A DNA stretch of 64,000 bases from CALHVX01 sp964640725. Lineage in GTDB: Bacteria > Pseudomonadota > Gammaproteobacteria > Pseudomonadales > Azotimanducaceae. This document shows, piece after piece, positions 7,994 through 16,816 of this stretch (within the stretch, counting starts at the first letter, position 1; every line of letters starts with the position of its first letter). The position numbers and the translations under genes were made by a program. The notes beneath the pieces are model-generated. The model made no database searches. It was not told where the DNA came from and worked only from the letters and a program-made list of their open reading frames with translations. The stretch lies in assembly GCA_964640725.1 (NCBI GenBank), contig CAZXIJ010000013.1:55765-119764 (forward strand), read 5' to 3'.

Positions 7994-8932
7994 GCCGGCC
8001 AGCCCCGTGGCCGTGCCGTTGTCGACAATGGCATCGCCGGCCACATCGTACAGCCCGTTGTCCGAGACCGTGGTGCCGTAGACCCATTTGTTGCTGAGCT
8101 CGATCCCCGTCTGCCCGCCGCGAAAGGTGTTCCGGTCGACCAGGTTGTACTTCAGGTAACCGCCTGACGAGCCGGTCGCGATCAAACCAATGGTGTTGTC
8201 GTAGATCTTGTTGCGAACCACGCGGTTGTCGTGCGCGCCCGACCCGCCGGGCACGCCGTTACTGATCACGACCCCGTTCACGTTCGAATGAATGCCATTG
8301 CCCTCGACAAGATTGCCGGAGCCGCTGGCGATGCCAACGCCAACCTGGTTGTCACGCATGGTATTGCTGATGACCCGGTTGTCGTCGCCACCGCGAATGT
8401 AGACGCCCTGATACTGATCCATAAAGGTATTGCGGGTGATCAGATTGTTCATGGAGACCCCAGGCCCGTCGACTATCACGCCCATCCGGGAATCGTGCAT
8501 CCGGTTGTCCCGAACAACAGAAGCCGTCACATTGCGCAGGTACACATCGTTGGCGCGGTTGTCGAAAAAGCGCAGGCGGGAAATGCTCACCTTGCTGCTG
8601 TCGTTCACAGCCACGCCGGCGTCAAACCCGCTGATGGCGCCGCCGCCCTCGACGATCACCTTGTGCCCCTCGACCACGGAAATGCCGGCGGACGATCCCG
8701 GCGCCCCGGTGATGCGATGACCGTTCAGGTTGATCCGGACACCGGCCGCGTAAGCGACCCGCAGCCCAACGTCAGGACAGTCGAGCAGATCGGCGCTCAG
8801 GGTCACGCTGCTGCTGACCGTATCGCCGCAGGCCAACGCCTGGGCGAAGGAGGGCGTCAGCAGCACGCCGGCCAGCAGGCTGGCGCGGCCGATCAACTGC
8901 TTTGCGGTTGGGGTTTGGTTCGCTCGATTCAT
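7967..8932 (-). CDS. Secreted right-handed parallel beta-helix protein
   Basis: A 321-aa protein with a Sec signal peptide (MNRANQTPTAKQLIGRASLL, cleavage after about ...QALA). A repetitive region follows in which N-x-I/V and D-N-R-V units recur about every 22-24 residues (for example NRMHDSRMGVIVDG, NTMRDNQVGVGIAS, NKIYDNTIGLIATG). This is the pattern of pectate-lyase/NosD-like parallel beta-helices. Cysteines at the mature N-terminus (ACGD, DCPD) and at the C-terminus (NSCSPGPC) could cap the solenoid with disulfides. I see no catalytic signature, so binding or hydrolysis of a polysaccharide is only a guess. The start is fixed by GAGGAG 7 nt upstream of the ATG. Confidence 0.8.
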   Translation of the reverse strand: MNRANQTPTAKQLIGRASLLAGVLLTPSFAQALACGDTVSSSVTLSADLLDCPDVGLRVAYAAGVRINLNGHRITGAPGSSAGISVVEGHKVIVEGGGAISGFDAGVAVNDSSKVSISRLRFFDNRANDVYLRNVTASVVRDNRMHDSRMGVIVDGPGVSMNNLITRNTFMDQYQGVYIRGGDDNRVISNTMRDNQVGVGIASGSGNLVEGNGIHSNVNGVVISNGVPGGSGAHDNRVVRNKIYDNTIGLIATGSSGGYLKYNLVDRNTFRGGQTGIELSNKWVYGTTVSDNGLYDVAGDAIVDNGTATGLAGNSCSPGPC

Positions 8933-9012
8933 GGACAGGCTCCTCGGTTGGAGCCTGCACTCTAGGCAAGGGCGCTCGATGGAATTGTCTGCGTCCGGAC
9001 ACAGCAGACAAC

Positions 9013-9459
9013 CTACTCGGGCGTGAAGGCAAAACTCAGAACGTCCCCGGTGCGGGCAAATCCGCGAGCTTCCAGAAAGCGATTCACAGCACCAGGGCGC
9101 GCCGCCAACGACTCGCCGCCCTTGGATTCGGCGATCCCCATGGCGTGGCGCAACAGCCAGCGTCCCAGGCCCTGGCTCCGCTCTGACGGCACCACGAGCA
9201 GGTAGCACAGCTCGAAGGATCGCGGCTGGGTCCCGGGCAGCAGGCGCATCAGGTAAACGCCGACCACCGCATCGTCCCGCTTGGCGACCCGGAGGTATCG
9301 GCCCGGGCGATCGTCCAGGCACTCCTGCACGATCTCGTCAAAGCCCGGCACCGCCGCCGGGTGCTCGTCGAACAGGTGCCAGGGCACCTCGTCGGCGTAG
9401 GGGCGAAACAGATTCAGGCTGTTCAGATAGGTCCAGCTGGGAACGAGCGCTACGGCCAT
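9013..9459 (-). CDS. GNAT-family N-acetyltransferase
   Basis: A 148-aa protein with the GNAT acetyl-CoA-binding motif SERSQGLGRWLLRHAMGIAE preceded by the beta-4 strand CYLLVVP. A C-terminal F.EARGFARTGD typical of the fold follows. The substrate is unknown. It is the last gene of a minus-strand operon with a DUF427 protein (2-bp gap) and a cystathionine gamma-synthase/lyase. Confidence 0.82.
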   Translation of the reverse strand: MAVALVPSWTYLNSLNLFRPYADEVPWHLFDEHPAAVPGFDEIVQECLDDRPGRYLRVAKRDDAVVGVYLMRLLPGTQPRSFELCYLLVVPSERSQGLGRWLLRHAMGIAESKGGESLAARPGAVNRFLEARGFARTGDVLSFAFTPE

Positions 9460-9461
9460 GG

Positions 9462-10046
9462 TTACCAGCCGCCGCTGCCGGGCTCGCCCTTGATCGGGCC
9501 CGCGAGGTCCTTGCTGACCCAGCCGCCGTAGTAGCCGCCCGGCTGCGCGGTCACACGCTCATCGCCGAGAAAGCAGGGCAGGTGCTGCGGGTAAAAGGCG
9601 TACCAGCCGTACAGGTTCTCAAACTCCGGGTACACCGCCAGATAGCGCCAGGCGACAGCAAGGGTCGGCTCCACGCCGTGTGCGCGCGCGACCTCCGGGG
9701 CCAGTGCGCAGGACGCCGCAATGCCCTTCCACTCGCAGTGCGACTGACCGTCTATGGGTACCAGCGCGTCTTCTCGCACCGCATCCGGCGCAAAGTAGAC
9801 GGTCGGCGCAGAGGCGGTCTCCATGACTTCTACCGCGGCATCGCTTTCGGCAATGACCAGTGCCTCGCCAAGCTGCACCCTCGCCGTACGGGTCAGGACC
9901 GCCTGGGACGGCGGCCGGGGAAAGTCCCACACGGACCGCTGTCCGGGTCCGGGCGCATCGGCAAAGGGCGGGCGCTGCTGGCCGCGCAAAGGCCAGGCAT
10001 CGCGGTGCGCGAGCACCTGGGGCGAAGCTTCGATGCGCTGCGCCAT
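9462..10046 (-). CDS. DUF427 domain protein
   Basis: A 194-aa soluble protein. The segment VWDFPRPP, a strand pair with IAESDAAVEVMETASAPTVY, then HCEWKGIAASCAL matches DUF427, a small conserved beta-rich domain whose biochemical role I do not know. The start codon overlaps the stop of the upstream cystathionine gamma-synthase/lyase (TGATG), so it is coupled to that enzyme. The C-terminus is Gly-rich (GGYYGGW). Confidence 0.75.
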   Translation of the reverse strand: MAQRIEASPQVLAHRDAWPLRGQQRPPFADAPGPGQRSVWDFPRPPSQAVLTRTARVQLGEALVIAESDAAVEVMETASAPTVYFAPDAVREDALVPIDGQSHCEWKGIAASCALAPEVARAHGVEPTLAVAWRYLAVYPEFENLYGWYAFYPQHLPCFLGDERVTAQPGGYYGGWVSKDLAGPIKGEPGSGGW

Positions 10047-11209
10047 CAGGCTTTGGCCAGCGCCAGCTCGACATCACGCTGCAGGTCGGCAACGGACTCG
10101 ATGCCGACGCTGAGCCGAATCAGCCCGTCGTCGATGCCGAGCTTCGCGCGAATGTCTGCGGGGATGCTGGCGTGCGTCATGATTGCCGGGTGTTCGATGA
10201 GCGATTCCACGCCCCCCAGGCTCTCCGCCAGGGTGAAGATATGCACGTTTTCCAGAAACGCCCGGGCCGCCGGCAGCCCGCCGCGGATCGAAAAGGACAA
10301 CATGCCGCCAGGGCCTTTCATCTGCTTCTGCGCCAGGTCGTAGTCCGGATGGCTGGGCAATCCCGGGTACACGACCCGCTCGACCTTCGGGTGATCTTCC
10401 AGCATCGCCGCCAGCACCTGGGCGTTGGCCTGGTGGGCTTCCATGCGCACCGCCAGCGTCTTCAGGCTGCGCATGCACAGAAAAGCATCGAAGGTGCTCT
10501 GAATGCCGCCAATGGAGTTGGACAGGAAGCCGAGGCGTTCCGCCAGGGTCTCGCTGTCGGTCACGACCACGCCGCCCACCAGGTCGCTGTGCCCGTTAAT
10601 GAACTTGGTCGACGAGTGCAGGACCAGATCAGCCCCCTGGGCAATCGGATTTTGCAGGTAGGGGCTCATGAAGGTGTTGTCGACCATCACCAGCGCATCG
10701 TGGGCGTGGGCCACTTCGCTCAGCGCCTTGACGTCGATCAGCTTGAGCAGCGGGTTTGTTGGCGATTCCATCCACACCAGCTTGGTGTTGGCCTGGATGG
10801 CCTGAGTCAGATTCTGGGGGTTCGACAGGTCGACGTAGCTGAAGTCCACGCCGTTCTTCTTGATGACCTGCTCGAACAGGCGATAGGTACCGCCGTACAT
10901 ATCGTCGCAGCACACCACGTGGTCGCCGGCCTGCAGCAGGTGCATGACCGTGGTCGCGCCCACACAGCCGGACGCAAAGGCAAAGCCGAATCGGGCCTGC
11001 TCCAGATTGGCGACACAGGTCTCGTAGGCCCGGCGCGTTGGGTTGTGCGTGCGGCTGTACTCGTAGCCCTTGTGGACCCCGGGCGAGGACTGCGCGTAGG
11101 TCGAGGTCAGGTACAGGGGCGGGATCACCGCGCCCGTGGCCTCGTCCGGGGGCTGGCCAGCGTGAATGGCACGGGTTTCAAAACCATATTCGTCAGCAGA
11201 CCAGTCCAT
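10046..11209 (-). CDS. PLP-dependent cystathionine gamma-synthase / gamma-lyase family enzyme
   Basis: A 387-aa enzyme of the Cys/Met metabolism PLP family. It has the N-terminal GFETRAIHAGQ, YSRTHNPTR, the glycine turn ASGCVGATT, a VDNTF segment, the PLP lysine K202 in HSSTKFINGHSDLVGG, and the C-terminal LAESLGGVESLIEHPA. These are standard for cystathionine gamma-synthase and gamma-lyase of transsulfuration. Sequence motifs do not separate the two directions with confidence. It heads an operon with DUF427 and GNAT genes. Confidence 0.88.
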   Translation of the reverse strand: MDWSADEYGFETRAIHAGQPPDEATGAVIPPLYLTSTYAQSSPGVHKGYEYSRTHNPTRRAYETCVANLEQARFGFAFASGCVGATTVMHLLQAGDHVVCCDDMYGGTYRLFEQVIKKNGVDFSYVDLSNPQNLTQAIQANTKLVWMESPTNPLLKLIDVKALSEVAHAHDALVMVDNTFMSPYLQNPIAQGADLVLHSSTKFINGHSDLVGGVVVTDSETLAERLGFLSNSIGGIQSTFDAFLCMRSLKTLAVRMEAHQANAQVLAAMLEDHPKVERVVYPGLPSHPDYDLAQKQMKGPGGMLSFSIRGGLPAARAFLENVHIFTLAESLGGVESLIEHPAIMTHASIPADIRAKLGIDDGLIRLSVGIESVADLQRDVELALAKA

Positions 11210-11264
11210 TTGCTACCTTGCCTTGCGAGCCATCGGGGCCGGCACAGTAGCGAGGGACAGGCGC

Positions 11265-12152
11265 ATGAATCAACCACCACAGAATGGCGTGCCGACAGCC
11301 CCCGCTGGGCTGGCCGCCCCAGACCCGCTCGCGACCTTTGCCCCGGAGCTGTTCCGCGGGCAAACGGTGCTGGTCACCGGCGGCGGCCGCGGCATTGGGC
11401 GGGACATCGCCCTGGGCTTTGCCCGCTTCGGCGCCAGCGTCGTGATTGCCGCCCGGGGCGAGGACAACCTGAACCGCACCCGCAGCGACATCGAGGCCCT
11501 CGGCAGCGAGTGTCTTGCGGTGCCCGTCAATATCCGCGATCCGGAGAGCGTGGACGCGCTGCGCGACGCGGCGCTGGCGCGCTTCGGCCAGATCGATGCG
11601 CTGATCAACAACGCCGGCGGGCAGTTTCCGGCCCGCCCCGCCGACATCAGCGACAACGGCTGGCGCTCGGTCATCGACCTGAACCTGAACGGCACCTGGA
11701 ACGTCAGCCAGCGCATCGGCACGCACATGGTGGAACGGGGCCGGGGCAGTATCGTGAATATCGTGCACATCTACTCCTTCGAGCGCGGGGCGCCGCATTT
11801 TCCGCACTCCGGCGCCGCCCGCGCCGGGGTTGTCAGCCTGACCCGGTCCCTGGCCTACCACTGGGCACGGCGCGGCGTGACGGTAAACGCGCTGGCACCG
11901 GGCAGCATCGACACCCAGGGGCTGCGGGAAGAGGAATTTGCCGCGGCCGACCGCAGCGACTACGAGGCCGAGACCCTGCGCGATATCCCAAGCCACCGGT
12001 TGGGCACCACGGACGAGGTTGCCGGTGCCTGCCTGTTCCTGTGCTCGCCGGCGGCGCGCTACATCAACGGCGCCGCGCTGATCGCCGATGGCGGCTATTA
12101 TCTGGATCAATGGACGCCGATGCTGAATCCAGAGCTGGACCCAGCGCCTTGA
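11265..12152 (+). CDS. SDR-family trans-2-enoyl-CoA reductase-like (PECR-like) enzyme
   Basis: A 295-aa short-chain dehydrogenase/reductase. The Rossmann motif TGGGRGIG (about residues 41-48) is followed by NNAGGQF. The usual catalytic YxxxK is replaced by HSGAARAGV. That replacement, together with GGQF and the SIVNI.H segment, matches peroxisomal trans-2-enoyl-CoA reductase (PECR) and its bacterial relatives rather than classical SDRs. NADPH-dependent reduction of trans-2-enoyl-CoA is therefore the best guess. The start at 11265 has GAGGGA about 8 nt upstream. It is divergent from the cystathionine enzyme gene. Confidence 0.82.
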   Translation: MNQPPQNGVPTAPAGLAAPDPLATFAPELFRGQTVLVTGGGRGIGRDIALGFARFGASVVIAARGEDNLNRTRSDIEALGSECLAVPVNIRDPESVDALRDAALARFGQIDALINNAGGQFPARPADISDNGWRSVIDLNLNGTWNVSQRIGTHMVERGRGSIVNIVHIYSFERGAPHFPHSGAARAGVVSLTRSLAYHWARRGVTVNALAPGSIDTQGLREEEFAAADRSDYEAETLRDIPSHRLGTTDEVAGACLFLCSPAARYINGAALIADGGYYLDQWTPMLNPELDPAP

Positions 12153-12204
12153 ACCCTGAGCATCGTCGTTGTGCAATGTCCTGGCTAACACGGAAACACC
12201 ACTC

Positions 12205-12897
12205 ATGACCCACCAACGGATCCTGCGAAACACCGCCCTGCTGCTGAGCGCTCTGCTCAGCTTGCCGGCCTGGAGCGCTGGCTCCGGCGGCGGCGGTATC
12301 GCGCCTGCATCGAGCGGCAAACCGAAATCGCCGGAGCAGATCGCGGCGTCCCAATACCGATCCGGGCTCAAGCAGAAGGACAAAGCGCTCAAGGCCCACG
12401 CCAAGGCGACCGCAGCCACCAGCGATCGCAGCCGCGCCAGGCAGGAAAAGCGCGCCGACAAGGCCTTCGGCAAGGCCATCGAGCACTTCAAAAAGGTGCT
12501 GCAGGTTGACCCCAGACACTACAAAGCCGCCAACGAGCTGGGCTATGCCCTGCGCCGTACCGGCGACTACAAGAGCGCCATCGGCGCCTACAACTACGCG
12601 CTGCAGCTCAAGCCGGATTTTCTGGAAGCGATCGAGTACCGCGGCGAAGCGCTCATGAACATGGGGTTCTTCAGCGAGACGCGCAAGGCGTACCTCAAGC
12701 TGTACCGGGAGGACCAGCAGCTCGCGGCAGAGCTGATGGCGGCTATGAAAGTCTGGGTCAACGACCATGCGGGCGAAGGCAGCGAGCCTTCCGAGGCCGA
12801 GCAAGGGTTCGCAGACTGGGTCCGGGAGCGCTCGGGCTTGACGCAGTACAGCGCGGACCCGGACGCGCAATCGACGGACGGACACTGGCGCTCCTGA
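12205..12897 (+). CDS. Exported TPR-repeat protein
   Basis: A 230-aa protein with a signal peptide (MTHQRILRNTALLLSALLSL, cleavage near AWSAG) and a Gly/Ser-rich linker. A basic helical region follows, then two or more tetratricopeptide repeats from about residue 90 (KAIEHFKKVLQVDPRHYKAA, AIGAYNYALQLKPDFLEA). TPR domains scaffold protein complexes; no partner is evident. It lies 52 bp after the PECR-like gene on the same strand and could be cotranscribed with it. Confidence 0.78.
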   Translation: MTHQRILRNTALLLSALLSLPAWSAGSGGGGIAPASSGKPKSPEQIAASQYRSGLKQKDKALKAHAKATAATSDRSRARQEKRADKAFGKAIEHFKKVLQVDPRHYKAANELGYALRRTGDYKSAIGAYNYALQLKPDFLEAIEYRGEALMNMGFFSETRKAYLKLYREDQQLAAELMAAMKVWVNDHAGEGSEPSEAEQGFADWVRERSGLTQYSADPDAQSTDGHWRS

Positions 12898-12946
12898 TGC
12901 CCCTGACGCGACGAGCGGTTCTCGCGCGCACCTTGTCCAAGGTGGG

Positions 12947-13774
12947 TCAGGACAACAGCGCGCTCGCGTCTTCGTAGTTCACCAGGCCCAGCCGCGCCGC
13001 CTTCGGCGGCTGGTAAGAGCGAAAGCCCAGCATTCGCTGCGCGTGCTCCGGCAAGGCGCGAGCGGTTTCCAGACTCGTCGTGAGCTGATGGTTTTCCTCG
13101 GCGCGCAGCCAGCCGAGCACGAACCCGGCGTGCAGCCCGATGCGCCATTGGTCCGCGGAGCGGTTCGCGCCGCCACCATGAATCACCTTGCCGTTGTAGA
13201 GCAACGCCGCGCCAGCCGGCATCTCAGCCTGGCAGCACTGGCTCGGACTGACCGCCGGCAGCGCGCCGGGCCAGCGATGGCTACCGGGCGCGACGACTGT
13301 CGCGCCGTTCTCCCGGGTAAACTCCGTGAGCGCAAAGATCGCGGTGACAGTGGTTTCGTGATCGTCGCTCACAGCCGCCGGCCAATTCAGCTCGTCCCGA
13401 TGCAGCATCTGCTCTGACTCGCCGGGCCCGATGCAGATCAGCTGTCCCGTATTGAGGTAGTAGTTGTCTGCGCCCAGATAGTAGTCGCCCAGGGCGCGAT
13501 AGAGTGGGTCGCAAAGCAACTCGCCCCAGCGTCGGGACATCTCGGCAACGCCGGTCAGGCGCTTCGTGGCGGCCCCGTGAAACGAACGCCAGAACTCGTG
13601 GCCGCCTTGTGCCCCGGGGCTGTGGTCGCCCACGTGCGGCAGCACATCGTTGCGCAGCGCACGCAGCAGCTCCGGTGCCAGAAAGTCATCGACGATCACT
13701 GCCCCGTCTTTTTCGATGGCGGCGAAGATCGCCGCCTCGCCGACGGCGCGATCAACGTGGGTCAAGGTCGGCAT
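12947..13774 (-). CDS. Phytanoyl-CoA dioxygenase (PhyH) family oxygenase
   Basis: A 275-aa Fe(II)/2-oxoglutarate oxygenase. The facial triad is visible as HRDELNWP and the distal VIHGGGANRS; GATVVAPGSHRW lies between them and a QWRIGLH segment gives the 2-oxoglutarate arginine. AGGAGAGTCCC before the ATG at 13774 sets the start. It is divergent from a di-haem peroxidase gene with a 122-bp gap. Apart from these motifs it shares little with the PhyH protein at 997-1929, so this is not a recent duplication. The substrate is unknown. Confidence 0.85.
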   Translation of the reverse strand: MPTLTHVDRAVGEAAIFAAIEKDGAVIVDDFLAPELLRALRNDVLPHVGDHSPGAQGGHEFWRSFHGAATKRLTGVAEMSRRWGELLCDPLYRALGDYYLGADNYYLNTGQLICIGPGESEQMLHRDELNWPAAVSDDHETTVTAIFALTEFTRENGATVVAPGSHRWPGALPAVSPSQCCQAEMPAGAALLYNGKVIHGGGANRSADQWRIGLHAGFVLGWLRAEENHQLTTSLETARALPEHAQRMLGFRSYQPPKAARLGLVNYEDASALLS

Positions 13775-13896
13775 GGGACTCTCCTTCAGAACTTGAGGGC
13801 TTTGGAACGCAGGCGGACAGCCGCGTGCCCGATGGTACACATCAGTTTGATCCCTCGCCTTGCCGCCCGCGGCAAAGCGCCCTAGCGTGTGTCGCC

Positions 13897-14883
13897 ATGG
13901 ACCTTAAGAAATCCCTGACCGCAGCGCTGACCGTGACTGCACTCGCCGCGTCCGGTGCGCAGGCGCTGCACTGCCTGCCCAAGCCCCCGGCAGGGTTCCC
14001 CCGAGCCGCCCTTGACTGGCACACCGGCTGGCCACCGGCAGCCGAAGGCGCAGCGCACGCCGCAAGGATTGACCTCGGCCGAGCGCTGTTTGCCGACCCG
14101 CGCCTGAGCGGTAACGGCACGCAAAGCTGCGCCAGCTGCCATGAGGCTCAGGCCCACCTGGCCCAGACGCTCCCGCAGTCTGTCGGCAGCACCGGGCAGC
14201 AGCTCGACAGCAACGCGCCGACGCTGTTCAACAGCGCGCTCAAGTTCCGGCTCGAGTGGCGTGCTGGAGGGCCGGAGCGTCTCTTTGAACAGCATCGAAG
14301 ACCGCTGACCGGCACCGCGCCCGTCGAGATGGGGGCTGGCCCCGAGCAATGGGCCAAGCTCAACCGGGATCCCCATCTGATGCGGCAGCTGCACGCGGCG
14401 CAGGTGCCCGGATCGCTGCAGTCCGGCCCTGCGACCGCTTTCGATCTGGATATCGTGACGCGCCTGATCGCCGGCTACGTGGCGACGCTGCGCTGCGCCA
14501 CGACCTTCGACCGCTACCTGTACGAGGACCGCCAGGACGCGCTTGGCGCGGCGGCGCGGCGAGGCCTTGAGCTGTTCGGCTCGTCGCGGCTGCAGTGTGC
14601 CCGGTGCCATCGCGGGCCGTTGCTGGGCGGCGGGCTGCGCAGCGCGCAGGCCGGTTTTCCGGCCGTAGAGCAGGCCCGCCGGCACGGCGGCCGGACCCTG
14701 CTTCTGGTCACTCCGAGCCTGCGCGGCGTCGCCCATACCGCCCCTTACTACTTCGACGGCAGCGCAGCGACGCTCACCGCCGTGATTGATGACTACGCGA
14801 GCGGGCGAATCGACGACATCGAGGGCTTCGCTCTCAGCGCCGCCGAGCGCGCAGATCTCCTCGCTTTTCTGCAAACCCTGTAG
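13897..14883 (+). CDS. Di-haem cytochrome c peroxidase / MauG-family protein
   Basis: A 328-aa exported protein. A signal peptide (MDLKKSLTAALTVTALAASG, ending near AQA) precedes two c-type haem sites, CASCH (C78-H82) and CARCH (C234-H238). The order LGRALFADPRLS, haem 1, TLFNSA, then haem 2, VTPSLRGVAHTAPYYFDGSA is typical of bacterial cytochrome c peroxidases and MauG-like enzymes. It should reduce periplasmic H2O2 or oxidise a protein or small substrate. The following amidohydrolase gene starts 30 bp later and may be cotranscribed. Confidence 0.87.
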   Translation: MDLKKSLTAALTVTALAASGAQALHCLPKPPAGFPRAALDWHTGWPPAAEGAAHAARIDLGRALFADPRLSGNGTQSCASCHEAQAHLAQTLPQSVGSTGQQLDSNAPTLFNSALKFRLEWRAGGPERLFEQHRRPLTGTAPVEMGAGPEQWAKLNRDPHLMRQLHAAQVPGSLQSGPATAFDLDIVTRLIAGYVATLRCATTFDRYLYEDRQDALGAAARRGLELFGSSRLQCARCHRGPLLGGGLRSAQAGFPAVEQARRHGGRTLLLVTPSLRGVAHTAPYYFDGSAATLTAVIDDYASGRIDDIEGFALSAAERADLLAFLQTL

Positions 14884-14913
14884 GCTGCGACGACCGGCCT
14901 GCGAACCTTGCCC

Positions 14914-16005
14914 ATGATTGTTTTTGCGAAACGACTGATTCTGCTGATGGGCCTGGGCCTGATTGTCGCCTGGGCCGCCTGGTCCATCGTGCCGCCGTCG
15001 CCTGTGAGCGGCCGCCAGAACCAGATCGTTGATCTGCACGTGCACGCCGCCGGCATCGGCGCTGGGGACAGCGGTGCCTTCATCAACGCAGAGATGGCCA
15101 ACAGCTACAAGTTCGGCATCTATCTGTGGGCCATGGGCGTCACGGAAGAGGAACTCGCCGCGGAGGGTGACCAGGTCCTGCTGCGCAAGCTGAGTGCGCG
15201 CATCGACGCCGCGGAGCGCGTCAGCGATGCCGTAATCCTGGCCATGGACGGCGCGCTGCAGGCCGACGGCAGTATCGACCGGGACCGCACCCAGCTCTAC
15301 GTGCCCAACGACTATCTGGCGCGGGAGCTGGCCCCGTATCCCAACCTGCACTTCGGCGCCAGCATCAACCCGACCCGGGCTGACGCCATAGAGCGGCTGG
15401 AGCAGGTCGTGGCAGACGGCGCGGTGCTGCTCAAGTGGATCCCGAACATCATGCACTTCGATCCCGCAGACCCGGCGCTGACGCCCTTTTACGAGCGCAT
15501 GGCGCAGCTTGACCTGCCGCTGCTGAGCCACGCGGGGCAGGAGCGCGCCTTCGCCAACGCCAACGACCGCTGGGGCGACCCGCAGCGCCTGGCCCTGCCC
15601 TTGTCCCTTGGGGTCACGGTCATCGCCGCCCACATCGCGACCACTGGCGAGACCGATGGCACGGCCAACTTCGAGCGTATCCTGCCGATGTTGCGCGAAT
15701 ATCCGAACCTGTACGTCGACATTTCCAGCCTGACTCAGGTGAACAAACTCAACTACCTGGCCCGGGCGCTGCAGGAAGTCGACCTGCACCGCCGCATGGT
15801 CTACGGCAGTGACTGGCCCCTGCAGTTCTTCCCGCTGGTCTCGCCGCTGTTCCATCTGAACCAGATCACCCTGGCGGACGCCAAAGCGGTGTCCGCGGCA
15901 GCCAGCCCCTGGGACCGGGACGTGGTGCTGAAGGAGCAGATGGGCGTGCCAGCGGAGGTGTTCGCCCGCAGCCGGACGCTACTTAAGCTCGCCCCAACCC
16001 CGTAA
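14914..16005 (+). CDS. Membrane-anchored or exported amidohydrolase-2-like (metal-dependent) hydrolase
   Basis: A 363-aa protein. One N-terminal hydrophobic segment (about residues 6-24) is followed by a TIM-barrel metal-dependent hydrolase. Landmarks are DLHVHAAGIG (HxH), LLKWIPN, LLSHAGQERAF (metal His), TVIAAHIATTG and YGSDWPLQ (metal Asp). These fit the PF04909-type amidohydrolases that hydrolyse or decarboxylate small molecules. The ATG at 14914 is used; a TTG at 14908 is also possible. The substrate is unknown. The di-haem peroxidase upstream suggests a periplasmic pathway. Confidence 0.78.
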   Translation: MIVFAKRLILLMGLGLIVAWAAWSIVPPSPVSGRQNQIVDLHVHAAGIGAGDSGAFINAEMANSYKFGIYLWAMGVTEEELAAEGDQVLLRKLSARIDAAERVSDAVILAMDGALQADGSIDRDRTQLYVPNDYLARELAPYPNLHFGASINPTRADAIERLEQVVADGAVLLKWIPNIMHFDPADPALTPFYERMAQLDLPLLSHAGQERAFANANDRWGDPQRLALPLSLGVTVIAAHIATTGETDGTANFERILPMLREYPNLYVDISSLTQVNKLNYLARALQEVDLHRRMVYGSDWPLQFFPLVSPLFHLNQITLADAKAVSAAASPWDRDVVLKEQMGVPAEVFARSRTLLKLAPTP

Positions 16006-16036
16006 ACTGGCCCTTTCTCACGAAGGGAGTCCCGCC

Positions 16037-16801
16037 ATGGTTGTCGAGTTTGAAACCAAAGATCGCGTTGCGATCATCACCCTGAATCGTCCCGAAGCCC
16101 GCAATGCCGTGAACGGCGATGTGGCCCAGGGCATGGAAGCCGCTCTGGACCGCTTCGAGGATGACCCGGATCTGTGGGTCGCGATCCTCAAAGGCAATGG
16201 CCCAAGTTTTTGCGCCGGTGCCGATCTGAAAGAAGTAGCGGCCGGAAACGGTGCCGCGCTCTCCACCGCCAAGGGCGGCTTTGCCGGGCTCGCCAGCCGC
16301 GAGCGCACCAAGCCCCTGATCGCCGCCATCACCGGCGCCGCGCTGGCCGGCGGCACGGAGCTGGCGCTGTCCTGTGACCTGATCGTCTGCTCGGAGGAAA
16401 CCGTGTTCGGCCTGCCGGAAGTGAAGCGCTCCCTGGTGGCCGCCGCTGGCGGCCTGTTCCGCCTGCCCCGCGCCATCGGCAAAGCCGCGGCCCTGGAAGC
16501 CATCATGACCGGCGACCCGCTGACCTCGGAACGCGCCTACCAGCTGGGTATGGTCAACAAGGTGGTACCGACCGATCAGGTCATCGCCGAGGCCCACGGG
16601 CTGGCCGACCGCATCATGGCCAACGCGCCGCTGGCCGTGCAGGCCAGCCGCAGCGTGGCAGTGAACGCCCTGGTTGACGATGACGAGGCGCTCTGGAAAG
16701 CCAGCGGCAAGGCCATGGGCAAAATCTTCCAGACCGAAGACTTCAAGGAAGGCCCGAAAGCCTTCATCGAGAAGCGCGCGCCCAAATGGCAGGGCAAGTA
16801 A
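16037..16801 (+). CDS. Enoyl-CoA hydratase/isomerase (crotonase) family protein
   Basis: A 254-aa crotonase. It has the oxyanion-hole segments FCAGADLKE and GAALAGGTELALSCD. The two glutamates that serve hydration in enoyl-CoA hydratase are both present with the canonical 20-residue separation (GGTEL and GLPEV), so it should be a competent hydratase. A strong GAAGGGAG Shine-Dalgarno precedes the ATG. A hairpin spans its stop codon and a 14-bp tandem repeat separates it from the next gene. The PECR-like reductase 4 kb upstream could serve the same fatty-acyl-CoA pool, but that is inference. Confidence 0.88.
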   Translation: MVVEFETKDRVAIITLNRPEARNAVNGDVAQGMEAALDRFEDDPDLWVAILKGNGPSFCAGADLKEVAAGNGAALSTAKGGFAGLASRERTKPLIAAITGAALAGGTELALSCDLIVCSEETVFGLPEVKRSLVAAAGGLFRLPRAIGKAAALEAIMTGDPLTSERAYQLGMVNKVVPTDQVIAEAHGLADRIMANAPLAVQASRSVAVNALVDDDEALWKASGKAMGKIFQTEDFKEGPKAFIEKRAPKWQGK

Positions 16802-16810
16802 CGCCCTGCC
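16788..16810 (+). terminator. Hairpin over the stop codon of the enoyl-CoA hydratase gene
   Basis: GGCAGGGC (16788-16795) and GCCCTGCC (16803-16810) form a perfect 8-bp stem with a 7-nt loop that contains the TAA stop. The sequence after it is C-rich without a U-tract. It could attenuate or stabilise the mRNA rather than terminate it. Confidence 0.35.
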
Positions 16811-16816
16811 CCCGCA

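Noticed and set aside
13882..15855. A 657-codon open frame antisense to the peroxidase and amidohydrolase genes
   Set aside because: The sense genes have clear haem and metal motifs; the antisense translation has none and no ribosome site.
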